Part shown: piece after piece, positions 7,287 through 14,959 of the stretch | Layout of the letters: every line of letters begins with the position of its first letter | How positions within the stretch are numbered: position 1 is the stretch's first letter | Assembly (NCBI GenBank): GCA_001704765.1 | Contig: MBFK01000159.1 | Coordinates: forward strand, 1 to 36,609 | Length of the DNA stretch: 36,609 nucleotides | Direction: 5' to 3' | Source of the DNA: Sinorhizobium shofinae | GTDB lineage: Bacteria; Pseudomonadota; Alphaproteobacteria; Rhizobiales; Rhizobiaceae | Program-made: the position numbers and the translations under genes | Notes under the pieces: model-generated | Seen by the model: only the letters and a program-made list of their open reading frames with translations | What the model was told of the DNA's origin: nothing | Database searches by the model: none

Positions 7287-7613
7287 TTGAACGCCAGCCC
7301 GAACGATCTTGCGCTAATTGCCGTGATGCGCCGCTATTTTCTGGTGAAGGACGAGACGAACGCTTTGAAGCAGCGGTTGGAGGCCGCCCGCAAGGATGCC
7401 GGCGAGGAAATCGACCGCTTCTACGACCCGCGGCTGAACGCGCCCCATGCCGACGACATTCTCACCTGGCACCGGCTCAGGAAGGAGCAGGAGGAACTGA
7501 TGAGCCTTGCCGCGCGATGGGGAAGAGGAGGCAGTATCGAGGACTACCATGTCGAGATAGAGGCGCCCGTCGAAACCGTGCACATGCTGGGAATTCACGC
7601 CGTGACGGACTGA
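7287..7613 (+). CDS. Hypothetical helical protein
   Basis: A 108-residue soluble protein, mainly helical and charged, with no signal peptide. Residues 1-50 look like a coiled helix (R-R-Y-F-L-V-K-D-E-T-N-A-L-K-Q-R-L-E-A-A), followed by T-W-H-R-L-R-K-E-Q-E-E-L-M-S-L-A-A-R-W-G and a short beta end. I recognise no family. The start is TTG at 7287, supported by GGAGGA 6 nt upstream and the absence of a better ATG. A short-spaced EcfG-like promoter lies 30-50 bp upstream, consistent with the stress genes around it. Confidence 0.6.
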   Translation: MNASPNDLALIAVMRRYFLVKDETNALKQRLEAARKDAGEEIDRFYDPRLNAPHADDILTWHRLRKEQEELMSLAARWGRGGSIEDYHVEIEAPVETVHMLGIHAVTD

Positions 7614-7671
7614 CGGGCCGCGGCCCTACGTCATTACGCAACCGCAACTCTCATGTCCTCCGGGAGAAAGC

Positions 7672-7706
7672 AAAAAAGCGAACACTCGCGCCCCGGGGGG
7701 CGCGAG
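7672..7706 (-). terminator. Intrinsic terminator of the Pro/Ala-rich protein gene
   Basis: Read on the minus strand, the nearly perfect palindrome CTCGCGCCCC/GGGGGGCGCGAG (7685-7706) is followed, after seven bases, by a run of six T (7677-7672). It lies 29 bp after the stop codon. Confidence 0.7.
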
Positions 7707-7734
7707 GTTTCCTGAACGAAATGGCCCCGACGAA

Positions 7735-7992
7735 CTATTGCGCCGGCGCAGGCGCAGGCGTAGTGGGCGCTGGCGTGGCGGGCGCCGGGGTAGCGGGTTC
7801 CGGTGTCGCAGGCGCGGGCGTCGCTGGTGCGGGCGTAGCGGGCGCGGGCTCAGGCGCCGCAGGCGCGGGTTCTGCAGGGGCCGGTGCCGGGGGCGTTTCG
7901 GCTGTCTGTTCTTTGCCACCCGGCAGCAGGAAAACAACCGCGAGGATGACGATCGCGACCACTACGATACCGATGATCACGTTTCTGTTCAT
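7735..7992 (-). CDS. Membrane-anchored Pro/Ala/Thr-rich repeat protein
   Basis: An 85-residue protein. Residues 5-25 form one hydrophobic helix (V-I-I-G-I-V-V-V-A-I-V-I-L-A-V-V-F-L-L), so it is anchored in the inner membrane. The rest is a low-complexity tail of A-P-A-T-P type pentapeptides running to the C-terminal A-Q, probably periplasmic and extended. No catalytic domain is present. It may act as a spacer or wall-proximal tether, an inference. The ATG at 7992 has GGAGGA upstream in good spacing. The tail is encoded by tandem 15-bp repeats. Confidence 0.75.
   Translation of the reverse strand: MNRNVIIGIVVVAIVILAVVFLLPGGKEQTAETPPAPAPAEPAPAAPEPAPATPAPATPAPATPEPATPAPATPAPTTPAPAPAQ
7740..7900. 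repeat. Tandem 15-bp repeats encoding A-P-A-T-P units
   Basis: GC-rich degenerate units of 15 bp in tandem, with variation mainly at one or two positions per unit (A-T, E-P, T-T). They lie within the minus-strand coding sequence. Such arrays can change copy number by slippage. Confidence 0.7.
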
Positions 7993-8072
7993 TGAGTAGT
8001 TCCTCCGATACTGGAGACCATCATGGGTTGACGGTCTCGACTCGATTATTGGAGCGGCCAGTTTGCTTTGCA

Positions 8073-8340
8073 ATCAGAGATCAGTGAACGCAGCCCATAA
8101 TCACCCTTGAACGGGGTGATTCGCAACCCAGTTGCCTAATTTCGCTTCCTGGCGAGTGTCGCGGGCGCCAATGGCGAACTGCGACGGGTGCATCAGCGGT
8201 GTCGCTCGCCTTGAACGACACGCGATGCGGAAGCCAATTTGCAGGCATGGCTGGGGCGAGCGGCCACTGGCTCGGATCCGCACCAGCGAACCCGATTTGG
8301 CTTGTTACGCACCTGCCGTTCGGGCCAAAGCGCGGCCCGG
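8073..8340. other. Intergenic stretch with a small hairpin
   Basis: No supported gene. It holds an 8-bp inverted repeat AATCACCC/GGGTGATT with a 7-nt loop at 8099-8121, without a T-run, which might be an operator or RNA hairpin. Nothing else was recognised. Confidence 0.35.
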
Positions 8341-8502
8341 CTAGAACACCGCCAGATATCTCAGCAACGACAAGACGCCGATGATGATCACGATGACTTG
8401 GACGATCTGCTTGGTGCGTCCGTCCAGCGGAAGCCGGTTGACGAGGTAGAGCACCAGGATGACGACGAGAAATGTCACAAGCACGCTGATCAGTAAGGAC
8501 AT
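8341..8502 (-). CDS. Thivi_2564-like small membrane protein
   Basis: A 53-residue protein found by reading the minus strand directly. It starts at ATG 8502 with GGAGCGG upstream and ends in TAG at 8341. It has two hydrophobic helices (about residues 3-20 and 33-48) joined by the loop V-N-R-L-P-L-D-G-R-T-K-Q-I. The pattern L-V-N-R-L-P-L-D-x-x-x-K-x-I-V-Q-V-I-V-I-I matches the small Thivi_2564-type membrane family as I recall it. Function unknown. The family link would be settled by a profile search. Confidence 0.72.
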   Translation of the reverse strand: MSLLISVLVTFLVVILVLYLVNRLPLDGRTKQIVQVIVIIIGVLSLLRYLAVF

Positions 8503-8763
8503 GTATTTCCGCTCCTGTTGTGTTGGCTATGAAGCTTTACCTATGGGAGTGGAAACGGAAGGAAAGGTCTCCACCGCAGATCGCATCTATATAGCTTTGC
8601 GGCGATGAAGCGTCGGAAGGCCTGAGCCGTTCCGGACCAACAGTTCTTGATGCGGAAATGCGTTGCGTCTTGGGCGGGCATGGACGCACGCGGCCCGGAT
8701 CGTGGAGTTGCTTGTACCGCTTCAAGTGTTTTGAGAATCTCCACGACAATCCGCCATGAAATC
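8503..8763. other. Divergent intergenic region
   Basis: About 260 bp between the small membrane protein gene and the LacI operators. On the minus strand a weak GGAAC-N19-TT arrangement (around 8609-8634) could serve the small membrane protein gene. I see no coding region or RNA in it. Confidence 0.3.
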
Positions 8764-8783
8764 ATGAGAAAACGTTTTCTCAT
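8764..8783. promoter_or_regulatory. LacI-family operator O1 (perfect palindrome)
   Basis: ATGAGAAAACGTTTTCTCAT is a perfect 20-bp palindrome with the central CG step typical of LacI/GalR-family operators. It lies immediately upstream of a TTGACA -35 element, in front of the LacI-type gene. Confidence 0.8.
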
Positions 8784-8784
8784 A

Positions 8785-8813
8785 TTGACATCCCGACTGC
8801 GAAAAGGTTTTCT
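8785..8813 (+). promoter_or_regulatory. Sigma70-type promoter of the arabinofuranoside locus
   Basis: A perfect -35 TTGACA (8785-8790) with TTTTCT 17 bp downstream (8808-8813) as a weak -10. The -10 overlaps the second operator, so bound repressor would block RNA polymerase. Confidence 0.5.
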
Positions 8814-8817
8814 CACT
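8799..8817. promoter_or_regulatory. LacI-family operator O2 (imperfect)
   Basis: GCGAAAAGGTTTTCTCAC shares the GAAAA-N2-TTTTC core with O1. The two centres are 33 bp apart, about three helical turns, so two repressor dimers could sit on the same face of the DNA. Confidence 0.65.
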
Positions 8818-8837
8818 CCAACGGGTGGGAGGCCGAT

Positions 8838-9857
8838 TTGACGACACATCGGGCCAGAAGCGGGCGCGTGACGATCCACGATCTGGCGCGTGAAGCCGGC
8901 GTCAGCGTCTCGACGGTGTCGAAGGCGCTGAACGACAACGGCCGCATGGCCGCCGAGACGCGGGCGCGGATCAAGCGGATCGCCGCCGAAATCGGTTTCC
9001 GGCCGAACGCACTGGCGCGGGGGCTGCTCTCCAGCCGGTCGTTCACCATCGGGCTTTTGACGAACGACACCTACGGCCGGTTCACCCTGCCGGTCATGGC
9101 GGGCATTTCGGAGGCGTTGGTCGATCACGGCGTCTCGGTCTTCCTCTGTGCGATCGAAGACGATCCCGCCCTCGGCAAGATTCATGTCGACGCCATGCTG
9201 GACAAGCAGGTGGATGGCATCATCGCGACAGGCAAGCGGATCGACAGGTCTCTCCCGGTCGATCTCGCTGGCCTGCCGGTGCCCGTCGTCTATGCCTTTA
9301 CTGCAGGGGCACCCGAAAGCGTGACATTTACGGCGGACGACGCACAGGGCGCAGCTCTTGCAACGGTCTGGCTCAAGAAGGTCGGTCGCCGCAGGCTCGT
9401 GCATATCACGGGGCCAGAGGATTTCGTTTCTGTACGCGAGCGCGCCTCCGCCTTCGCAAAAGAGGCGGGCGAGGATGCGCCGGTCCATTACGGCGTCTGG
9501 TCGGAGAGCTGGGGGCACCAGGCCATCGCCGATCTGTGGAGTGCCGGTGAAAGACTGCCGGACGGCATCTTCTGCGGCAACGATCAGATCGCCCGCGGCG
9601 TCATCGACGCGCTTCGGGAGCGCGGCGTCAAGGTGCCGGACGACGTCTCCGTCATCGGCTTCGACAATTGGGAAATACTTGCCGAACAGACACGCCCGCC
9701 GCTGACGACGGTCGACATGAATTTGAAGGAACTCGGCAGGGAGGCCGGGTTGATGGTGCTTGCACTTGCAGAGGGAAGGGCTGCCGAGCCCGGGCTGCGC
9801 AAGCTGCCCTGCAAGCTTGTTGTCCGGCAGTCCTGTGGCGGGACCCAGATCGACTAA
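8838..9857 (+). CDS. LacI-family transcriptional regulator
   Basis: A 339-residue repressor of normal length. The helix-turn-helix is at residues 11-32 (V-T-I-H-D-L-A-R-E-A-G-V-S-V-S-T-V-S-K-A-L), followed by the hinge helix segment F-R-P-N-A-L-A-R-G-L. The rest is a periplasmic-binding-protein-like effector domain with G-I-F-C-G-N-D-Q-I-A-R-G and the C-terminal P-x-L-T-T-V-D. Such proteins bind a sugar and release DNA. The start is TTG at 8838 with GGGAGG upstream. It precedes the transporter/GH127 genes in the same direction and probably regulates itself and them through the two palindromes in its own promoter. The ligand is presumably arabinose or an arabinoside, an inference from neighbours. 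Confidence 0.93.
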   Translation: MTTHRARSGRVTIHDLAREAGVSVSTVSKALNDNGRMAAETRARIKRIAAEIGFRPNALARGLLSSRSFTIGLLTNDTYGRFTLPVMAGISEALVDHGVSVFLCAIEDDPALGKIHVDAMLDKQVDGIIATGKRIDRSLPVDLAGLPVPVVYAFTAGAPESVTFTADDAQGAALATVWLKKVGRRRLVHITGPEDFVSVRERASAFAKEAGEDAPVHYGVWSESWGHQAIADLWSAGERLPDGIFCGNDQIARGVIDALRERGVKVPDDVSVIGFDNWEILAEQTRPPLTTVDMNLKELGREAGLMVLALAEGRAAEPGLRKLPCKLVVRQSCGGTQID

Positions 9858-9941
9858 ATGAGCGCGACTGAGTGAGCGCGACCGAACGAGGAGGAGGGAG
9901 CCTGCATGCAAAGCGGCTCCAGACAAGAGGAGGAATGGAAA

Positions 9942-11177
9942 GTGTTGAAGAGATTGCTTGCCGCAACGACGCTTGCCTACGGGCTGGGGCTCTCCGTTGC
10001 CTCAGCCGAAACGATCAGCATGTGGGTTCGCTCCGGCATCGGGGAGTCCTTCAAGGAAGTCGTCAAAGCTTACAATGCTGCCGGTGAGGACAAAGTGGAA
10101 CTGACCGAAGTTCCCTTTTCCGAACTTGTCCAGAAATATGCCACCGCCATCGCCGGCGGACAGGCGCCGGATGCGCTATCGCTCGACCTCATCTACACGC
10201 CGGCCTTCGCCGCCGCCGGCCAGCTCGAGGACCTGAGCGATTGGGCGAAATCGCTCTCTTATTTCAACTCCTTGTCACCCTCCCATGTGCGGCTCGGCAC
10301 CTATGAGGACAAGATCTACGGCCTGCCGCTTTCGGTCGAGACCTCGATCTTCGCCTGGAACAAGGACCTCTACCGCAAGGCCGGCCTCGATCCGGAAAAG
10401 GCGCCGAAAACCTGGGAGGAGATTGCGGCCAACGCCGAAAAGATCCGCGCGCTCGGCGGCGACACCTACGGCTTCTATTTCTCCGGTGGCGGCTGCGGCG
10501 GCTGTATGATCTTCACCTTCACGCCGCTGGTCTGGGGAGCGGGGGCAGACATCCTCTCCGCCGATAGCAAGACCGCGACACTCGACACGCCTCAGATGCG
10601 CAAGGCGGTCGACATCTATCGCGATCTTGTTGCAAAGGACACGGTTCCCGCCGGTTCCGCGAGCGACAACGGCGTCAACTTCCTGAGCTTCACGAACGGC
10701 AAGATCGGCCAGCAGAGCATCGGTGCCTTCGCCATCGGCACGCTCGTCACCCAGCATCCGGAGATCGACTTCGGCGTCACGCTGATCCCGGGTGTCGACG
10801 GCAAGCCCTCGTCCTTCGCCGGCGGTGACAACTTCGTCGTCACCAAGGGAACGCCGAAACTGGAAGCGGTCAAAAAATTCCTCGAATTTACCTATTCGAT
10901 GGAGGGCCAGAAGATCATGGCGAAATATGGCAGCCTGCCGACACGCGGCGATATCGCCGACCAGGTTCTCGATGGGCTCGATCCGCGCCTCAAGGTCGGC
11001 ATCGAGGCAATCGCCGTCGCAAAGACGCCCTATACGCTGCAATTCAACGACCTGATCAACAGCTCGAACGGCCCCTGGGCCACCTTCATCAATGCGGCGA
11101 TCTACGGCGATGACGTCGACGGCGCCTTCTCGAATGCGCAGGCCGAGATGCAGTCGATCATCGACGCGGGTCAATAG
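9942..11177 (+). CDS. ABC sugar transporter, solute-binding protein (family 1)
   Basis: A 411-residue extracytoplasmic binding protein of the MalE/UgpB-like family 1. The start is GTG at 9942, with GAGGAGG 8 nt upstream, which puts a clean signal peptide at the N-terminus (K-R-L-L, hydrophobic core, A-S-A-E cleavage near residue 23). An upstream ATG at 9906 would spoil this. The mature part has the usual family features: G-Q-A-P-D-A-L-S-L-D near residue 70, Y-G-L-P-L-S-V-E-T-S near residue 127 and A-W-N-K-D-L-Y-R-K-A-G-L-D-P-E soon after. It would deliver the glycan to the two permeases that follow. A strong hairpin directly after the stop probably keeps its mRNA more abundant than the permease part. 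Confidence 0.93.
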   Translation: MLKRLLAATTLAYGLGLSVASAETISMWVRSGIGESFKEVVKAYNAAGEDKVELTEVPFSELVQKYATAIAGGQAPDALSLDLIYTPAFAAAGQLEDLSDWAKSLSYFNSLSPSHVRLGTYEDKIYGLPLSVETSIFAWNKDLYRKAGLDPEKAPKTWEEIAANAEKIRALGGDTYGFYFSGGGCGGCMIFTFTPLVWGAGADILSADSKTATLDTPQMRKAVDIYRDLVAKDTVPAGSASDNGVNFLSFTNGKIGQQSIGAFAIGTLVTQHPEIDFGVTLIPGVDGKPSSFAGGDNFVVTKGTPKLEAVKKFLEFTYSMEGQKIMAKYGSLPTRGDIADQVLDGLDPRLKVGIEAIAVAKTPYTLQFNDLINSSNGPWATFINAAIYGDDVDGAFSNAQAEMQSIIDAGQ

Positions 11178-11186
11178 CCCGCAACG

Positions 11187-11212
11187 CTGGAAGGGCATTT
11201 TTGCCCTTCCAG
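11187..11212 (+). terminator. Intercistronic hairpin between binding-protein and permease genes
   Basis: A perfect 11-bp stem (CTGGAAGGGCA and its complement) with a TTTT loop, 10 nt after the binding-protein stop. No T-run follows, so it is more likely a 3'-end stabiliser or partial attenuator than a full terminator. Confidence 0.65.
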
Positions 11213-11241
11213 CACCCGCAACACGATCGAAGAAATTACTC

Positions 11242-12159
11242 ATGATGATGTCGGGCATAGCATCCCCGTCGCCGCGTCGACGTAAGAGGAAGCGGTCTGG
11301 CTGGCGCGGCGTACTCTACATCGCGCCCGCGATGGCGCTGGTCACCGTGTTCTTTGTCCTGCCGGTGCTCTTCACCGTCTGGATGAGCCTGCACAAGTGG
11401 CCGCTGCTCGGAAAGCCAGCCTGGATCGGTCTCGGCAACTATGTGCGCATGGTGAGCGACGCGCGCTTCATGACGGCGCTCGGCTTTACCGCGTATTATA
11501 CGATCATCGTCACCATCGCGATCTTCGCCGTGGCCTTTCCGCTGGCGATTTTCGTCGAGAAACAGCGGCCGCTGGTTTCCGCCTATCGAACGATCATCTT
11601 TCTGCCGGTCGTCGTCGGGCTGGCCTCGGCCTCACTGCTCTGGGTCTGGCTCGCCAATGTCGACAGCGGCCTCATTGCACCGCTCATGCAACGGCTCGGA
11701 CTGACCAATGGCCGCATCAACCTGCTTGCCGATTTCGATACGGCCTTCCTGACCATCATTGTCATGGTCGTCTGGAAGATTGCCGGCTTCACCATGATCA
11801 TCCTGCTCACGGGGCTCCAAGCGATTCCCGCGGAACTGACGGAGGCCGCCCGTATCGACGGCGCTCGCCGCTGGCAACGCTTCCGCTATCTGACCCTGCC
11901 GCTGATGCGTCGGACCATGGCACTGGCGCTGATCCTTTCGGTCACCGGTTCTATCCTCGCCTTCGACCAATTCTACATCATGACCAGCGGCGGCCCGCAA
12001 AACCGGATGATCTCCGTCGTCTATTACATCTTCAACCAGTCCTTCGTGTCCTTCAACCTGGGCTATGGCGCGGCGCTTTCGATCGCGCTCCTCGCCATCC
12101 TCGTCGCAATAAGCATCTTCCAGCTCTGGCTACTCAAAGTGGGGGATGAGAGGCCATGA
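11242..12159 (+). CDS. ABC sugar transporter permease 1 (MalF/UgpA type)
   Basis: A 305-residue inner-membrane protein with six predicted helices, first at about residues 23-45. The cytoplasmic coupling motif E-A-A-R-I-D-G-A-R-R-W-Q-R-F (EAA loop) is near residue 200. The basic N-terminus (R-R-R-K-R-K-R) agrees with an inside start. Three ATG codons in a row (11242, 11245, 11248) leave the exact start open, and the ribosome-binding site is weak, as expected for a gene downstream of the hairpin. Its stop overlaps the next permease's ATG (ATGA), so the two halves are translated together and form the channel. Confidence 0.92.
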   Translation: MMMSGIASPSPRRRKRKRSGWRGVLYIAPAMALVTVFFVLPVLFTVWMSLHKWPLLGKPAWIGLGNYVRMVSDARFMTALGFTAYYTIIVTIAIFAVAFPLAIFVEKQRPLVSAYRTIIFLPVVVGLASASLLWVWLANVDSGLIAPLMQRLGLTNGRINLLADFDTAFLTIIVMVVWKIAGFTMIILLTGLQAIPAELTEAARIDGARRWQRFRYLTLPLMRRTMALALILSVTGSILAFDQFYIMTSGGPQNRMISVVYYIFNQSFVSFNLGYGAALSIALLAILVAISIFQLWLLKVGDERP

Positions 12160-13019
12160 GGACGCGCCGTGAAATCCGCGCCCGCAAGGCGCTGCGCGAC
12201 CGGATCGCCTATCACGGCATCGGCATCGGTACGGCCTTCTTCTTCCTGGCTCCGTTCGTCATCGGCCTCTTGGCGTCGTTTCGGCCGAGCAGCGAATCCG
12301 GCTTGCCGCCGCTGCCGCCATGGCCGGTGTCGGGCATCAGCTTCGATGCCTATCGTATCCTCGATGGCTTCGGCTCCGGCGTCTTGCAGCACACGATGAA
12401 TTCGCTGGTGGTGTCGCTCGGAACCGTGGTGTTGACCGTCGCCGTCAGTGTGCTTGCCGGCTATGGCTTCTCGCGCTACCGCTTTCCTTTCAAGAACGCG
12501 CTTTTCGTCCTGATCATCGCGACGCTGATGATCCCGTTCCAGTCGATCCTGACGCCGCTTTTCATCATTCTGGCGCGGCTCGGGCTCAACAATTCACTGT
12601 TCGGCCTGATGCTTGTCTATGTCACGCTGCAGCTGCCGTTCTCGGTTTTCATGATGCGCAACGCCTTTGACGCGGTGCCGAAGGAGATCGAAGAGGCAGC
12701 TCGTATCGACGGCGTGCGCGACCTGAAGCTCTTGGTGCGGGTGCTGTTGCCTTTGGTCATGCCCGGCGTCGCTACGGTGTCGATCTTTGCGTTCCTCAAT
12801 GCCTGGAACGAGTTCCTCGCGGCCCTCGTGCTCTTGTCGAGCAACGAGAACTATACCCTGCCAGTCCTGATGATGGCCGTGCGCGCGGGCCGGCTTGGGG
12901 CCATAAACTGGGGCGCGGTGCAAGCGGGGGTCGCCGTCATGGTCGTGCCCTGCCTCATCGTCTTCCTTCTGTTGCAACGCTACTACATGCGCGGGCTGAT
13001 GGCCGGCGCGGTCAAATGA
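12156..13019 (+). CDS. ABC sugar transporter permease 2 (MalG/UgpE type)
   Basis: A 287-residue inner-membrane protein with six predicted helices. The EAA coupling loop E-E-A-A-R-I-D-G-V-R-D-L-K is near residue 185, followed by L-P-L-V-M-P-G. N-A-W-N-E-F-L-A-A-L near residue 213 is the usual MalG-family segment. The ATG overlaps the stop of permease 1 by 4 nt. Its own stop overlaps a possible early start of the GH127 gene, so transport and hydrolysis genes are tightly coupled. Confidence 0.92.
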   Translation: MRTRREIRARKALRDRIAYHGIGIGTAFFFLAPFVIGLLASFRPSSESGLPPLPPWPVSGISFDAYRILDGFGSGVLQHTMNSLVVSLGTVVLTVAVSVLAGYGFSRYRFPFKNALFVLIIATLMIPFQSILTPLFIILARLGLNNSLFGLMLVYVTLQLPFSVFMMRNAFDAVPKEIEEAARIDGVRDLKLLVRVLLPLVMPGVATVSIFAFLNAWNEFLAALVLLSSNENYTLPVLMMAVRAGRLGAINWGAVQAGVAVMVVPCLIVFLLLQRYYMRGLMAGAVK

Positions 13020-13036
13020 CGAGAGAAAGGGACATC

Positions 13037-14959
13037 ATGAGCAAAAAGGACCGTCAGTTCAGACCCGTGGCCGTACCCGATGTCCGGGTCGGGGGATTTT
13101 GGGGTAGGTGGCAGGATGCCGTCTGCAACGCCACCGCCGAGATCCTGCTCGACCGTTGCGTCGAAGCGGGCATGCTGCGCGCCATCGACGTCAATCACCC
13201 GAACCCCGGCATCGTCCTTCCGATTCAGTCCTGGGGCGGAACGACGCAGATGTTCTGGGACAGCGATCTGGCGAAATCGATCGAAACCATTGCCTATTCG
13301 CTCTACCGCGAACCCAATCCGCGGCTAGAGGCCAGAGCCGATGAGATCATCGATATGTATGAACGGCTGCAGGATGAGGACGGATATGTGAATGCCTGGT
13401 TTCAGCGGGTGCAGCCGGATCGGCGCTGGACCAACCTGCGCGATCACCACGAGCTCTATTGCGCCGGGCACCTGATCGAGGCGGCGGTTGCCTATTTCCA
13501 GGCGACCGGAAAACGCAAGCTGCTCGACGTCATGTGCCGCTATGCCGACTATATGATCAAGCTCTTCGGACATGGCGAAGGGCAGTTCCCCGGCTATTGC
13601 GGCCATCAGGAGATCGAGCTCGCGCTCGTCAAGCTGGCGCGCGTCACTGGCGAGAAGAAGTACCTCGACCTCTCCAGGTTCTTCATCGACGAACGCGGCC
13701 AGGAGCCGCACTTCTTCACCGAAGAGACGATCCGCGACCGGCGTTCGCCGAAGGATTATCCGCAGAAGACCTACGAATACAGCCAGTCCCATGAGCCGGT
13801 GCGCCGGCACAAAAAGGTCGTCGGCCATGCGGTGCGCGCCATGTACATGTATTCAGGCATGGCCGATCTCGCGACGGAGTACAGGGATGACACGCTCACC
13901 GAAGCGCTGGAAACGCTTTGGGACGACCTGACGACCAAGCAGATGTATGTGACGGGCGGCATCGGTCCCTCTGCCAGAAATGAAGGCTTCACCGACTATT
14001 ACGATCTGCCGAACGACACCGCCTATGCCGAAACCTGCGCCTCGGTTGCCCTGGTCTTCTGGGCGAGCCGTATGCTCGGACGCGGACCGAACCGGCGCTT
14101 TGCCGACATCATGGAACAGGCGCTCTACAACGGCGCGCTCAGCGGCCTTTCGCTGGATGGCAAGACCTTTTTCTATGACAATCCGCTGGAAAGCACCGGC
14201 AAGCATCATCGCTGGAAATGGCACAATTGCCCCTGCTGCCCGCCGAATATCGCCCGGCTCGTCGCCTCGGTGGGCGCCTACATGTACGGTGTGGCGGCCG
14301 ACGAAATCGCCGTGCATCTCTATGGTGAGAGCGCGGCACGGCTGGAACTTGGCGGTTCGAACGTCACGTTGCGGCAGGTCACCAACTATCCGTGGGAGGG
14401 TGCGGTTTCGGTCAGGCTCGAACTCGAAGAACCGCGGCAATTCGCATTGTCCTTTCGCATTCCGGAATGGGCAAACGGTGCCAACCTATCGGTCAATGGC
14501 GGCAGCATCGCCCTCGATGCCGTGATAGTTGACGGTTATGCCCGCATCGAGCGCGAATGGTGCGATGGCGACGAGGTTTCGCTCGACTTGCCGCTGGCGC
14601 TTCGGCCGCAATTCGCAAATCCGAAGGTCCGGCAGGATGCCGGCCGCGTTGCGCTGATGCGCGGGCCGCTGGTCTATTGTGCCGAGGAGGTCGACAATGG
14701 CGGCGAGCTCAACGCCATCGTCGTGCAGGAGGATTTGCCCGAGGCGAAGACGGCCATCCTGGAGGACCTCGAAGGTGCAGTTGCCGTCGAGCTGTCGGTC
14801 GAGCGCGAGGACACAGCGGACTGGGGAACCGCGCTCTATCGCTCCACGCCGGCAGCAAGGCGCGCCGCGCGGCTGCGCTTGGTGCCCTACCACCTCTGGG
14901 ACAACCGCGCGCCGGGCGAAATGCTTGTCTGGCTGCAAGCCGAGAAGCGTGGCGGCTAG
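13037..14959 (+). CDS. GH127 family beta-L-arabinofuranosidase
   Basis: A 640-residue cytosolic enzyme (no signal peptide) of the GH127/DUF1680 family, normal length. The catalytic set of the studied Bifidobacterium enzyme HypBA1 (Glu322, Glu338, Cys340, Cys417, Cys418 as I recall) can be matched: Glu316 in N-E-G-F (acid/base), Glu332 and Cys334 in Y-A-E-T-C, and Cys400-Cys401 in C-P-C-C-P-P-N (Cys400 as nucleophile; the Cys/Glu group binds zinc). The 16-residue spacing between the two Glu is the same. It should release L-arabinose from beta-L-arabinofuranosides such as those on plant extensins. I prefer ATG 13037 with GAAAGGG upstream; ATG 13016, overlapping the permease stop, is an alternative. 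The gene sits inside an ABC transporter operon, so hydrolysis is intracellular. Confidence 0.9.
   Translation: MSKKDRQFRPVAVPDVRVGGFWGRWQDAVCNATAEILLDRCVEAGMLRAIDVNHPNPGIVLPIQSWGGTTQMFWDSDLAKSIETIAYSLYREPNPRLEARADEIIDMYERLQDEDGYVNAWFQRVQPDRRWTNLRDHHELYCAGHLIEAAVAYFQATGKRKLLDVMCRYADYMIKLFGHGEGQFPGYCGHQEIELALVKLARVTGEKKYLDLSRFFIDERGQEPHFFTEETIRDRRSPKDYPQKTYEYSQSHEPVRRHKKVVGHAVRAMYMYSGMADLATEYRDDTLTEALETLWDDLTTKQMYVTGGIGPSARNEGFTDYYDLPNDTAYAETCASVALVFWASRMLGRGPNRRFADIMEQALYNGALSGLSLDGKTFFYDNPLESTGKHHRWKWHNCPCCPPNIARLVASVGAYMYGVAADEIAVHLYGESAARLELGGSNVTLRQVTNYPWEGAVSVRLELEEPRQFALSFRIPEWANGANLSVNGGSIALDAVIVDGYARIEREWCDGDEVSLDLPLALRPQFANPKVRQDAGRVALMRGPLVYCAEEVDNGGELNAIVVQEDLPEAKTAILEDLEGAVAVELSVEREDTADWGTALYRSTPAARRAARLRLVPYHLWDNRAPGEMLVWLQAEKRGG

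Noticed and set aside
7121..7999. A 292-codon plus-strand frame across 7.1-8.0 kb with a Gly/Ala/Val-rich repeat end.
   Set aside because: It crosses two better-supported genes and a terminator. The repeat is explained by the opposite-strand Pro/Ala/Thr-rich protein, which has a good start site and a membrane anchor.
8541..9926. A 461-codon open frame on the minus strand opposite the LacI gene and its operators.
   Set aside because: It runs through the operators and opposite a clear LacI repressor; it has no family features.
10275..11258. A 327-codon open frame on the minus strand opposite the binding-protein gene.
   Set aside because: Antisense to a clear solute-binding protein; composition typical of a shadow frame.
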